DNA from: Candidatus Fermentibacterota bacterium
GTDB taxonomy: Bacteria > Fermentibacterota > Fermentibacteria > Fermentibacterales > JCC-6
Length of the DNA stretch: 51,984 nt
Assembly (NCBI GenBank): GCA_030592645.1
Contig: JAUVIR010000016.1
Span: 1 to 51,984 of the forward strand
Direction of reading: 5' to 3'
Translations under genes and position numbers: made by a program
The notes under the pieces: generated by a model
Told to the model about the DNA's origin: nothing
What the model saw: the letters and a program-made list of their open reading frames with translations, nothing else
Databases searched by the model: none
In this document: positions 9,626 to 18,048 of the stretch, piece after piece
How the letters are laid out: each line of letters starts with the position of its first letter
How positions within the stretch are numbered: the first letter of the stretch is position 1

Positions 9626-9651
9626 AAGCAGAACCTGCAGGCGCAGTAAAA

Positions 9652-9685
9652 CAGGAGGGGAAGGGCAGTTGCCCTTCCCCTCCTG
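9652..9685. terminator. Perfect hairpin between convergent genes
   Basis: A 15-16 base-pair perfect inverted repeat (left arm starts CAGGAGGGGAAGGGC, right arm ends CTTCCCCTCCTG) has a loop of only a few bases. It lies between the TPR lipoprotein gene (+) and the biotin carrier gene (-). There is no clear U-tract on either side, so it may act bidirectionally through stem stability alone. Confidence 0.7.
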
Positions 9686-9707
9686 CATATTTACTGACGC
9701 GGAGTGC

Positions 9708-10025
9708 TTATCCGGGTATGATGAGATTTATAAGAAGCTGATTCTTCTTCACCGAATCACCCACAGAGACGTGTATCTTACCGATGAGTCCGTCCTTACT
9801 TGAACAGATCTCATTGTGCATTTTCATTGCATCAAGAAGAAGAAGAATAGCGCCGGCTTCAATACTGTCACCCTCGGAAACCTTGATTTCGACAATTGTT
9901 CCGGGGATGAACGCTTTTATCTCTGATGGATCCCCCGGACCCTCAAATGGCTTTCTGCAGTGTTCCGGAACCTCTGTGAGGTACTCGGTATCATCTATGA
10001 TGAGTTTATCCAGTTCTTTGTCCAT
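9708..10025 (-). CDS. Biotin carboxyl carrier protein of an acyl-CoA carboxylase/decarboxylase
   Basis: A 105-residue protein whose last 75 residues form a biotinyl/lipoyl domain with the biotinylation site DAMKMHNEI. The preceding segment is short and charged, without the long Ala/Pro linker of larger transcarboxylase subunits. It lies 11 bases downstream of a carboxyltransferase subunit and is surely its partner. The pair could belong to methylmalonyl-CoA decarboxylase, propionyl-CoA carboxylase or a transcarboxylase. No biotin carboxylase or membrane beta subunit is in the window. Confidence 0.88.
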   Translation of the reverse strand: MDKELDKLIIDDTEYLTEVPEHCRKPFEGPGDPSEIKAFIPGTIVEIKVSEGDSIEAGAILLLLDAMKMHNEICSSKDGLIGKIHVSVGDSVKKNQLLINLIIPG

Positions 10026-10036
10026 AATGTCCGCCT

Positions 10037-11575
10037 TTACAGAGGAATGTTTCCGTGGGGATGTCCTTTTCTGGACTGTCCTGTCCTGGAAAGCACCTTG
10101 ATCAGGGTTTCCCTGGTCATACTGGCTCTGATTATGGTATCTACATATCCTTTGTTCGCCGCTACATAGGGATTGGCGAATTTTTCTTCATACTCTCTGA
10201 TCATTTCCTGTCTGAACTCTTCCGGATTCTCAGCCGCCGCTATTTCCCTTCTGAATATGATATTGGCTGCCCCTTCAGGTCCCATCACAGCAATCTCTCC
10301 GCAGGGCCATGACGCTACGAATGTGGCTCCGAGGTGCCTGCTGCACATGGCTATGTAAGCTCCGCCGTAAGCTTTCCTCATGATAACCGTCATCTTAGGA
10401 ACAGTAGCTTCGCTGTATGCGTACAGTATCTTGGCTCCATGCCTGATGACACCGGCATGTTCCTGATCCGCTCCGGGAAGGTATCCGGGAGTATCCACCA
10501 ATGTCAGAAGCGGAATATTGAAGCAATCACAGAATCTGATGAACCTTGCAGCCTTGTCCGAGGCGTTCACATCAAGAACACCGGCCAGAACCCTCGGCTG
10601 ATTTGCGACAATCCCAATTGGCTTGCCCGCGAGCCTTGCAAAACCAACCACCATGTTAGCGGCGAAGTTCTTGTGTACCTCAAGAAAATCGGATGCGTCC
10701 ACAATACCCCTGATAATCTCTTTCACGCAATAGGCCTGCCTTCGGTTATCGGGGATAACATCGTCACCCAGAGGCTGGTCAGGGGGAATTGATTTTCTGA
10801 CAGGGGGGGTTTCACCGGAATTGGCCGGGAGGAAGGAGAGCAGTTTCTTGAGCGTGTTGAAAGCCTCAGTTTCGCTTTTCGCATAGAAATGGGCGTTTCC
10901 GGTGATGGAGACGTGGGTCATAGCCCCACCCAGTTCCTCCTGGGTTATATCTTCTCCCAGAACGGTTTTAATGACCTGCGGACCTGTTATGAACATATTG
11001 GATATTTTGTCGACAACGAAAACAAAATCCGTAAGAGCAGGAGAATAGACCGCACCGCCCGCGCATGGACCGAGAATGACGGATAACTGGGGAACCACAC
11101 CGCTGAGTTTCGTATTGCGATAGAATATCTCGCCGTAGCCACAGAGGGATTCCACCCCTTCCTGAATTCTGGCCCCGCCGGAATCGTTAATGCCTATAAG
11201 GGGTATTCCCGCATCAGCTGCACCATCCATCACCTTCACGATCTTCTTTGAGTGGGCTCTTCCGAGGGATCCTCCGGCAACTGTGAAGTCCTGTGCGAAT
11301 ACAGCAACCGGTCTGCTGTGAACCTCTCCATATCCGGTAATGACTCCGTCGCCCGCCAGTTCTTTTCTATCCATTCCGAAATCCTTAACGGAGTGCTCTA
11401 CGAAGAGATCTATCTCCAGAAAAGAACCTTCATCAAGAAGCAGATCCTCTACACGTTCTCTGGCGGTATTCTTTCCCTTTTTTTTCTGTTTTTCGATAGC
11501 CTTGTCACCGCCGCCTTTGAGCTTACTTGAAAGCCGCGTAAGGAAGTCGTTAACAGATTTCATTATTATTGACAT
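10037..11575 (-). CDS. Acyl-CoA carboxyltransferase subunit (propionyl-/methylmalonyl-CoA type)
   Basis: A 512-residue crotonase-fold carboxyltransferase. Conserved features are TARERVEDLLLDEGSFLE, DFTVAGGSLG, GINDSGGARIQEGV, GPCAGGAVYSPALTDF, LVDTPGYLPGADQEH and MRKAYGGAYIAMCSR. These fit the PccB/MmdA family, which moves a carboxyl group between biotin and propionyl-CoA. The frame opens at 11608, but AAGGGG lies before the ATG at 11575, which I take as the start. It forms a two-gene unit with the biotin carrier protein. MmdA (sodium-pumping decarboxylase) and PccB cannot be separated on sequence motifs alone. Confidence 0.9.
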   Translation of the reverse strand: MSIIMKSVNDFLTRLSSKLKGGGDKAIEKQKKKGKNTARERVEDLLLDEGSFLEIDLFVEHSVKDFGMDRKELAGDGVITGYGEVHSRPVAVFAQDFTVAGGSLGRAHSKKIVKVMDGAADAGIPLIGINDSGGARIQEGVESLCGYGEIFYRNTKLSGVVPQLSVILGPCAGGAVYSPALTDFVFVVDKISNMFITGPQVIKTVLGEDITQEELGGAMTHVSITGNAHFYAKSETEAFNTLKKLLSFLPANSGETPPVRKSIPPDQPLGDDVIPDNRRQAYCVKEIIRGIVDASDFLEVHKNFAANMVVGFARLAGKPIGIVANQPRVLAGVLDVNASDKAARFIRFCDCFNIPLLTLVDTPGYLPGADQEHAGVIRHGAKILYAYSEATVPKMTVIMRKAYGGAYIAMCSRHLGATFVASWPCGEIAVMGPEGAANIIFRREIAAAENPEEFRQEMIREYEEKFANPYVAANKGYVDTIIRASMTRETLIKVLSRTGQSRKGHPHGNIPL

Positions 11576-11755
11576 TGTATATCCCCTTACAATTATCACT
11601 GGTATCAATATTAAATATGCTTCTCCAGCTGCTGTCTGTCTTCGGTGCCGTATTCACTCCATTCGAATATGGATTCGGCTCCAAATGTAAGATAATTCAA
11701 TTGCCTTTGCAAGCGGCAGTGTTCAAGATCAGATTAAGCAGTTTCCCCCCGCTGG

Positions 11756-12517
11756 TCATAGATCAGTCCATATCGCATCGGTATCTTCCAGAATGGAAAT
11801 TGCTGGAATGATATCCGGCAGGACATCCATCCATTGCAGGCCTGCAAGAAGCCGGATGGTCGCAAAAAGACCGCTTTCGGTCAATCCGCTGGGTGTGGTT
11901 CCATTTATCCCCTCTCCGGCGAAGACACACCACCCTCTGGTGCCCGAGTCTTCCGGAAGCCAGAACATTATAATCATGTATCGGGATAGAACATCCGGTG
12001 CTGTCCAGTATTCGGCCATTCGCAGGACAGAAGAAACATCGGGAATTCTGTAATCCATCAGGATAAGATCAGGTTTGTATGTATCCAATAATCGCAGCAG
12101 AATATCCTGATGACTGATATTATCCAGCCAGCCCGGATCAAGGCTTTCATCAAGAAGTTGCTCTGGAAGAGATCTTACAGTGCCGCTGCTGTCAAACCAT
12201 ATTTGTATGTGATCATCACCTATCTGGTAATTGAGGCAGCTGTCACTTATCAAAGCAACGAACATATCGTTCTCAATAGCTTCGTAGATCAGCTGGCTGG
12301 TCACCTTGAAGGCCGGGTTATTGTCCGGATGAAGCATCGAAGCTGATACGTTAGCAAGGTTTTCTGAGATATCCCAGGGCAGACTCGAGGATACAGCAGT
12401 TTCCCTGAACTGAATTATGATAACTGGAGAATATTCCGCAACGCCGCTGTCACACTGTTCATTATCCTTTCTGCACCCGGTGATAAGGAGCAGAAGTATC
12501 AGTGTCATGTCAATCAT
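11756..12517 (-). CDS. Putative lipoprotein with a diverged phosphodiesterase-like C-terminus
   Basis: The 253-residue product begins with a very hydrophobic segment ending in a lipobox LITGC, so it is probably a lipoprotein. I do not recognise a family with certainty. The segment LLDTYKPDLILMDYRIPDV and the C-terminal GLFATIRLLAGL resemble the corresponding parts of type I phosphodiesterases of the alkaline phosphatase superfamily, but metal-ligand motifs are not evident. The annotated ATG (12517) has no ribosome binding site at proper distance. A perfect GGAGG at 12541-12545 would fit an ATT start at 12532, adding Ser-Arg-His-Leu and giving the basic N-terminus a signal peptide needs. Confidence 0.55.
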   Translation of the reverse strand: MIDMTLILLLLITGCRKDNEQCDSGVAEYSPVIIIQFRETAVSSSLPWDISENLANVSASMLHPDNNPAFKVTSQLIYEAIENDMFVALISDSCLNYQIGDDHIQIWFDSSGTVRSLPEQLLDESLDPGWLDNISHQDILLRLLDTYKPDLILMDYRIPDVSSVLRMAEYWTAPDVLSRYMIIMFWLPEDSGTRGWCVFAGEGINGTTPSGLTESGLFATIRLLAGLQWMDVLPDIIPAISILEDTDAIWTDL

Positions 12518-12583
12518 CAGATGGCGTGAAATTATGGTTACCTCCGTAGCTCGGCTTCAACTTCAGCCTTGAATATACCATAA

Positions 12584-12617
12584 AAAAGCAGGGACCCTGA
12601 AATGGATCCCTGCTTTT
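12584..12617 (-). terminator. Intrinsic terminator of the metalloprotease gene
   Basis: The arms AAAAGCAGGGA and TCCCTGCTTTT form a stem with a short loop 16 bases past the stop of the minus-strand metalloprotease gene. Read on the minus strand the right-hand arm is followed by a run of T, as expected for a Rho-independent terminator. Confidence 0.8.
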
Positions 12618-12632
12618 CCGCCAGGTTAGCGC

Positions 12633-14351
12633 TTATCTGGTCAGCAGTACTTTCCGCGTGGAGATCTGATCGTTCGCGAAGAGCATTATGAAATAGGTTC
12701 CGCTTGACAGATCAGACCCGTCAAATTGCACAGAGTGGGAACCTTCCTGCAGTTCCTCGTCAATGAGTGTGGCAGCAACTCTGCCGCTCATATCGTAGAT
12801 AAGAATGTTGGCGTTTCCGGCACTCGGTAGATCAAAGGTTACATAATCACCGATCTGGATGGGATTTGATGAGACATTCAGATTGAGAAGATCGGTATTT
12901 GAAGGGGATCCTTCTATTCCCGTACCCAGGCTGGTGATTTCGAAGGTGTAGTTGTGATTCATGGGGTAATTCGTCATGAATGCGGGGAAGAAGATAGCTG
13001 CGTCCCATCCGTCCGCACCCACAGTAAAGGTTAATTCACCGGTAGTGGGGTCGGCGCTCTCCCAGTTGAAATAGAAGTTTCCGGAATAGTCCTGCATTAT
13101 GATGCCCATGTTCCAATCAAGATTATCGTAACCGTCGAAGGACATCTGGATCCAATCGTTCTGGTAACTGCTCAGATCGACTTCGATCCAGTGGATACCC
13201 AGATAATCAGGCTTGTATGCTGTGGTCTGGTCGCCGCTGAAAGGCAGAGTGGAAGTGTAATGGTAGGGCAGGACTCTCGGCCCGGGTGTCCAGGTGGAAA
13301 CCTCCTCGTTGTACATGCCGCAGCCGGCGAACCAGTTATCGGCTGTGAACCATCTCCAGCATCCGTACTGCATGAAGATAGACTCGAAACTTGATCCATG
13401 ACCGGCGAACATTTGATCATGGGCAGGCTCCAGGTTGCTTCCGGCTACTTCGGCACAGATTTCCCAGATCTCACGAACTGATTCGTAGCCCCATCTGTCC
13501 CACATCATCCAGGGCCATGTGAAAGCTCCGTACCAGTACATTGCGGCAGAACGTATATCGTACCAGGGAGTACGAAGGGCGTTTGCACCGTATTGAACGT
13601 AGGGCAGGTAGTCGTTTACATCAGGGTATACCATCTCTTCCATCCAGACAGCGCAGTTTTCCATAAACCAGGTTCCTTCTTCGAAGCTGTAGGAGAACTG
13701 AATGGCGTGCTGAAATTCGTGAGCCACGGTACAGACTCTCTGTCCCCAGCCTGAGATGTTGCTGCCAATAACGATATGGCTTGCGCTGCAGGCCTGTGTG
13801 GAGTCGGGGGGCTGGTATTCACCGCTGGGGGAACAGTAGCCAAGAGTACCTCCGCCAAGGTATATGATGTAAATATCGTATTGATCAGAACCACCAACCA
13901 TGTTATCCGGGGGTGGGGTAATGAAATTCATTTCGGTGCATTCCACCTGCCATGACGAATCCGCCGCAACTGCAACAGTGGTTGCATAGCTTAAAGTGAC
14001 GGCATCGGCACCTGAATCGGTCCAGTGTATCTTGAAGTAACCGTCAGGGGAGTCGAACGTGTAATGGGGTCCGCTCAGGGGGGGGCGGCTGGCAAGGGGA
14101 GAGTCTATCCCCAGACGTACCGCCTCAAGCATGGCGGGTGTTCCGCAGGGTACCGATTCGGTTCCTTCCGTGAAACGGTCAGGCAGGTTATCCCAATCCA
14201 CTACACTCTGAATGAGAAGGTCCACTGCTTCCGCATTGGTGAACTCTCCTGAACCCAGAGCGGAGATTATTCTGTCCATTGCAGTATCTCCAAGGGCTAT
14301 GCTGGAGAAAACCAGCAGCAGAGAACTTACTAGAGCGAGAGATATTTTCAT
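12633..14351 (-). CDS. Secreted metalloprotease-like protein with C-terminal sorting domain
   Basis: A 572-residue exported protein. A signal peptide (about 1-21) precedes a domain with the zinc motif HEFQH at 211-215, followed by FMENCAVWMEEMVYPDVNDY, which resembles the MXAN_6640-type putative metalloproteases. The last 80 residues are a type IX secretion-like sorting domain: SSNPIQIGDYVTFDLPS, a VRxYDxxGR-like ILIYDMSGRV, GTYFIMLF and a short RKVLLTR end. It is preceded by AAAGGATG before ATG and followed by an intrinsic terminator. It is expected to act at the cell surface or outside. Confidence 0.82.
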   Translation of the reverse strand: MKISLALVSSLLLVFSSIALGDTAMDRIISALGSGEFTNAEAVDLLIQSVVDWDNLPDRFTEGTESVPCGTPAMLEAVRLGIDSPLASRPPLSGPHYTFDSPDGYFKIHWTDSGADAVTLSYATTVAVAADSSWQVECTEMNFITPPPDNMVGGSDQYDIYIIYLGGGTLGYCSPSGEYQPPDSTQACSASHIVIGSNISGWGQRVCTVAHEFQHAIQFSYSFEEGTWFMENCAVWMEEMVYPDVNDYLPYVQYGANALRTPWYDIRSAAMYWYGAFTWPWMMWDRWGYESVREIWEICAEVAGSNLEPAHDQMFAGHGSSFESIFMQYGCWRWFTADNWFAGCGMYNEEVSTWTPGPRVLPYHYTSTLPFSGDQTTAYKPDYLGIHWIEVDLSSYQNDWIQMSFDGYDNLDWNMGIIMQDYSGNFYFNWESADPTTGELTFTVGADGWDAAIFFPAFMTNYPMNHNYTFEITSLGTGIEGSPSNTDLLNLNVSSNPIQIGDYVTFDLPSAGNANILIYDMSGRVAATLIDEELQEGSHSVQFDGSDLSSGTYFIMLFANDQISTRKVLLTR

Positions 14352-14773
14352 TGATTCATCCTTTCGATGATTCCCCGAGCATCCTGTAGCCGGGCATTCC
14401 AGTTTAAGTAATTATATGTATCGTAATAACTTGCAAATATCATTCGCGAAGCTATTCTACATAAGCTTACATTGGTTGTGCAAAGATACACCCAGTATGT
14501 ATTAACGTCCATGCATCAATTCTGGTTCCCGATGTTTCATTCCCGGTCAGTCACCGTGGAGGTTGTCCGAAAATGTGCATTGAGCAGAAGAGCCATAAAG
14601 CTGAGATAGAATGGTAACATATTTGAAGAGAATACTGATTTGTATTTGATGATAATATGTTGTCATTATAGCCAGATATGTGGTTCCTTATGCCGATGCT
14701 TCATTCTCGGTCAGCCTCCAAGGTTGCCCATAGCCTGTTTCCTCATCATAGTCGGCCTTGGAGGTTGATACAA
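14352..14773. other. Intergenic region with imperfect direct and inverted repeats
   Basis: No gene is apparent in these 420 bases between divergent genes. A 45-50 base unit occurs twice as an imperfect direct repeat (14523-14570 and 14681-14730), sharing TGGTTCC, CGATG(T/C)TTCATTC(C/T)CGGTCAG and GGTTG(T/C)CC. The second copy also contains CCTCCAAGG, which can pair with CCTTGGAGG at 14756-14764, so a stem could cover the ribosome binding site of the next gene. AT-rich stretches probably hold promoters in both directions. Confidence 0.5.
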
Positions 14774-16165
14774 TTGAAAATTACTTTTTATGGAGCGGCA
14801 CAAACGGTTACGGGTTCCAAACACCTGCTTGAGATTAACGATAAGAAAATCCTTCTTGACTGCGGTCTTCATCAGGGACGCAGAAAAGAGAGCGAGAAAC
14901 TGAACAGGGAGTTTCCCTTTAACCCGGGAGATATTGACTCTATAATCCTTTCCCATGCTCATATAGACCATTCGGGCATCCTGCCCGGCGCCGTGAAGCA
15001 TGGCTTCAGCGGTATGATAACAAGTACCTTTGCCACCAGGGATCTTGCTGCCATCCTGCTTCCTGACAGCGCCCACATTCAGAAGTACGACATAGCCTAT
15101 CTCAACAAGAAAAGGAAACTGAAAGGTCTAGATCCTCTTCAACCGCTCTACGATGCTGAAGATGTCACTGAAACGCTTAAGCATTTTATGTCCATACCTT
15201 ACGACAGGGCGTTTCAGCTGTTTCCGGACATATCCCTCAGGTTCATAGAAGCCGGTCATATACTCGGTTCCGCCCAGGTGGAGCTCACAATAAAAGAGAG
15301 GGGAAAGCAGAAGGTTCTGCTTTTCTCAGGAGATCTGGGAAGACCGGGAAGACCTATTCTGAAAGACCCGGATTTCGGTGCCGCCGCGGATATACTGATT
15401 ATGGAGAGTACCTACGGCGGAAGGAATCACGGCAAGCGGGAGGAAGCCCTCCATAAGTTCAGTAAGATCATTAACGGTACATTCAGATTGGGCGGTAAGC
15501 TCATCATCCCCTCTTTCAGCGTTGGACGGACCCAGGAAGTCCTGTTCTATATCCATGAACTTCTAACGCGTAACGAGATGCCCCCCATGAAAGTCTATGT
15601 GGATTCTCCTCTATCCTTTGATGCAACCGAGGTATATAAGATTCACCAGGAGTGTTTTGACAGCCAGATGCGTGATTACCTCTACAGCAACAGAAGCCCG
15701 TTCCAGTTTGAGGGTCTTCATTTCATCCAGGGTGTTGGAGAGTCCAAAGCTCTGAATCATGATTCAAGCCCTATGATCATCATATCAGCATCGGGTATGT
15801 GCGAGAACGGAAGAATTCTTCATCACCTCAAGAACAACATTGGAGATGAGAGGAGCGCAGTGCTTGTCGTTGGGTTCATGGCCCAGCATACATTAGGCAG
15901 GAAACTGGTAGAGGGTGAAAAACTGGTGAAGATATTCGGTGAGGAATACCCTGTGAAAGCCAGTATCAATATCATCAACGGTTTTTCAGCTCATGCTGAT
16001 TCCGATGCCCTTGTGAACTACGCGGAAAAGGTCGGAGCTGACGCAGAGAGTATATTCCTTGTTCATGGTGAACCTGATCAGTCCGAAATTCTCGCGAGCA
16101 GGATTGCGGACAGGATCGGTAAAACGGCGATCATTCCCGCATTTGGAGAAACATTTGAATTGTGA
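14774..16165 (+). CDS. Beta-CASP metallo-beta-lactamase-fold RNase-like protein
   Basis: The 463-residue protein has the zinc motif SHAHIDHSG, a downstream GHILGSAQVEL, FSGDLGRPGRPIL, MESTYGGRNHG and the beta-CASP region with IISASGMCENGRILHHLK and a final VHGE. This matches the YSH1/CPSF-like bacterial family of RNA-processing nucleases. The frame is open to 14678, but the family begins at KITFYGAAQTVTGS. I therefore place the start at the TTG 14774, which has GGAGG at 14760-14764 upstream. The ribosome binding site lies within a possible stem. Confidence 0.87.
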   Translation: MKITFYGAAQTVTGSKHLLEINDKKILLDCGLHQGRRKESEKLNREFPFNPGDIDSIILSHAHIDHSGILPGAVKHGFSGMITSTFATRDLAAILLPDSAHIQKYDIAYLNKKRKLKGLDPLQPLYDAEDVTETLKHFMSIPYDRAFQLFPDISLRFIEAGHILGSAQVELTIKERGKQKVLLFSGDLGRPGRPILKDPDFGAAADILIMESTYGGRNHGKREEALHKFSKIINGTFRLGGKLIIPSFSVGRTQEVLFYIHELLTRNEMPPMKVYVDSPLSFDATEVYKIHQECFDSQMRDYLYSNRSPFQFEGLHFIQGVGESKALNHDSSPMIIISASGMCENGRILHHLKNNIGDERSAVLVVGFMAQHTLGRKLVEGEKLVKIFGEEYPVKASINIINGFSAHADSDALVNYAEKVGADAESIFLVHGEPDQSEILASRIADRIGKTAIIPAFGETFEL

Positions 16166-16240
16166 TAATACGGGAACATTATTCGCCCTGCCTGGATACA
16201 TCGGCTGATTGAAAATGAAATGTGAAACACAGGAGATCAT

Positions 16241-17341
16241 ATGACTTTGTTGCCCTGTATTGTGTTTGTTATATCGGGGATATTTTCCGTTGATTACCTT
16301 CCTCCGCCTGATGGTATCGGTTCTGAAATTCTCCCACTGAATTCGAGATCCTACGGTATGGGGGGGATCTGTGCCGGTGTGCCCGTCAGTACGGGTTTTT
16401 CCATGCTGAACCCTGCCGCTTCCGCATGGACTCTGGCGGGAGGGATCAACCTGTCTGGAAGGTACAGTGAAGGTGATCTGCAGGCCTGGGATAATCAGCT
16501 TGATTTCCCGACAGTTTCTGCTTTTGTGCCGCTTCCGGGGGGAATAGTCCTCTGTGGTGCCATTGATGCGCGAAGCAGGATCGATTCTGAGCTTCAGATG
16601 GAAGTCAGCGATGATTATATGGGGAATTTTTCCTGGACAGGCGGTCTTTCGGAAACCTATACCGGTCTTTCCTTCAGAACCAGTGACTGGCTGGCCTTTT
16701 CTGTAGGAGGGCGCTGTTCTTTCGGGAATATCCAGTCAGATGTAACTCTTACACAGACAGAATTGATCACCCCGACCTCGGACAGCTCAGTTTACCGCGA
16801 TGATGCTCATTTCCGCATGGCATGGGGAGGTGTATTCGGGATACTGGTAAAAACTGAACGATTCGGATTGGGTTTCTCCATATCAACTGACAGGAAGGGA
16901 ACCCTCGAAGTAGACAGGGATTTCCTTGCATCCTCGGAAACCGACAGCTCCCGCAGTATGTACTCTCTTCCAGGTGAAGTATCTATTGGAATATCATTCA
17001 GACCGATTGAAAGGCTTCTTATCGGTGCGGATATTTACAGTAGAAAGGTCATGGATATTCTCAGCATCCATACGGAACCGGGAAATGTGTATTCGGTTGG
17101 AGCCGAAGTATATGCTGGAAACGGCATTTCGTTCCGTTCGGGATTTTCCTATATGGATGGATTATGGAGGGACGGTTCAAAAACCGTAGCAGCGGGCGGA
17201 GGATACACTTTCAACGAGGGAAGGGCGGGGGTGGATATCGCCGCCGGTTATCAGTATTGGCGTGACGAGGAGGATATCTTCGGGGAGGAAACGGTATTAA
17301 GTATTTCAATATGGGCTACTGAGAAATGGCTGGGAGAGTAG
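16241..17341 (+). CDS. Outer-membrane beta-barrel protein (PorV/FadL-like)
   Basis: A 366-residue protein with a signal-like N-terminus and alternating strand patterns throughout, ending in aromatic SISIWATEKWLGE. The start of the mature part (LPLNSRSYGMGGICAGVPV, then MLNPAASAW) resembles the N-terminal pattern of PorV/PorQ and OmpP1/FadL-type barrels common in FCB bacteria. Function is not known: transport of hydrophobic compounds or an accessory role in type IX-like secretion are both possible. It has a good GGAG site and overlaps kdsB by 16 bases. Confidence 0.6.
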   Translation: MTLLPCIVFVISGIFSVDYLPPPDGIGSEILPLNSRSYGMGGICAGVPVSTGFSMLNPAASAWTLAGGINLSGRYSEGDLQAWDNQLDFPTVSAFVPLPGGIVLCGAIDARSRIDSELQMEVSDDYMGNFSWTGGLSETYTGLSFRTSDWLAFSVGGRCSFGNIQSDVTLTQTELITPTSDSSVYRDDAHFRMAWGGVFGILVKTERFGLGFSISTDRKGTLEVDRDFLASSETDSSRSMYSLPGEVSIGISFRPIERLLIGADIYSRKVMDILSIHTEPGNVYSVGAEVYAGNGISFRSGFSYMDGLWRDGSKTVAAGGGYTFNEGRAGVDIAAGYQYWRDEEDIFGEETVLSISIWATEKWLGE

Positions 17342-18048
17342 CAGCTTCAGCGAAAATCGTTGCCATAGTCCCTGCCAGGTTCGCTTCCCGCAGGCTGCCC
17401 GGCAAACCCCTGGCGGACATAGCAGGAGTCCCCATGATAATCAGAGTATTACAGGGTATTTCCGATTCTGTTGACAGAGCTGTTGCGGCAACCGATGATA
17501 AACGTATTATGGATATTGTTGAGGACGCAGGTTTTGAAGCAGTTTACACTGGAGAAGCCTCTTCAGGCACACAAAGGGTTTTTAAAGCCTGGAGCCTGCT
17601 GGATTTTCCAGGGGAGATCATAATAAACGTTCAGGGTGATGAACCCCTTGTGAATAAAGACTGGATCGATTCCATTGCAGCGATCCCACCGGAAAAAGAT
17701 CAGGTCGTTACCCTTGCAAGGGTAATACCGGCCGAACTTGCAGGGTCCCCCGATACGGTAAAAGTTGTTGTTAACGAAAGCATGGAAGCTCTGTATTTTT
17801 CCAGGTATCCTATTCCTTACGGCGCGGATAACCTGCTGGAACACATCGGTATTTATTCATTCAGCCCCGAGTCCCTCAAAAGCTGCGCCGCGGCGGGAAG
17901 CACCAGCCTTTCAAGGACTGAAAAGCTCGAGCAGCTTGCCTGGCTGCACAGGGGAATACGGATCCGGGTTGTAACGGGTGAATTCCATGGAATAAGTGTG
18001 GATACGGAACATGACCTGGAAAGGGCGGTGCAGTATTTCAATAAATGA
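17326..18048 (+). CDS. kdsB: 3-deoxy-manno-octulosonate cytidylyltransferase
   Basis: KdsB activates Kdo as CMP-Kdo for lipopolysaccharide inner-core synthesis. The N-terminal VAIVPARFASRRLPGKPLADI, the VQGDEPL motif and VNESMEALYFSRYPIPYG are family signatures, as is the C-terminal GISVDTEHDLERA. The length is 240 residues, normal for the family. The start at 17326 overlaps the upstream gene by 16 bases; a GTG at 17338 is an alternative. It opens a run of Kdo and LPS-export genes that continues to lptB. Confidence 0.94.
   Translation: MAGRVAASAKIVAIVPARFASRRLPGKPLADIAGVPMIIRVLQGISDSVDRAVAATDDKRIMDIVEDAGFEAVYTGEASSGTQRVFKAWSLLDFPGEIIINVQGDEPLVNKDWIDSIAAIPPEKDQVVTLARVIPAELAGSPDTVKVVVNESMEALYFSRYPIPYGADNLLEHIGIYSFSPESLKSCAAAGSTSLSRTEKLEQLAWLHRGIRIRVVTGEFHGISVDTEHDLERAVQYFNK

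Noticed and set aside
11800-12520. Receiver domain suggested by LILMDYRIPDV in the lipoprotein
   Set aside because: The acidic pair and the conserved Lys of receivers are absent, and the protein begins with a lipoprotein signal.
14678-14773. Start of the beta-CASP protein at 14678
   Set aside because: The extra 32 residues fall in repeat sequence and precede the canonical family N-terminus; the TTG at 14774 has a ribosome binding site.
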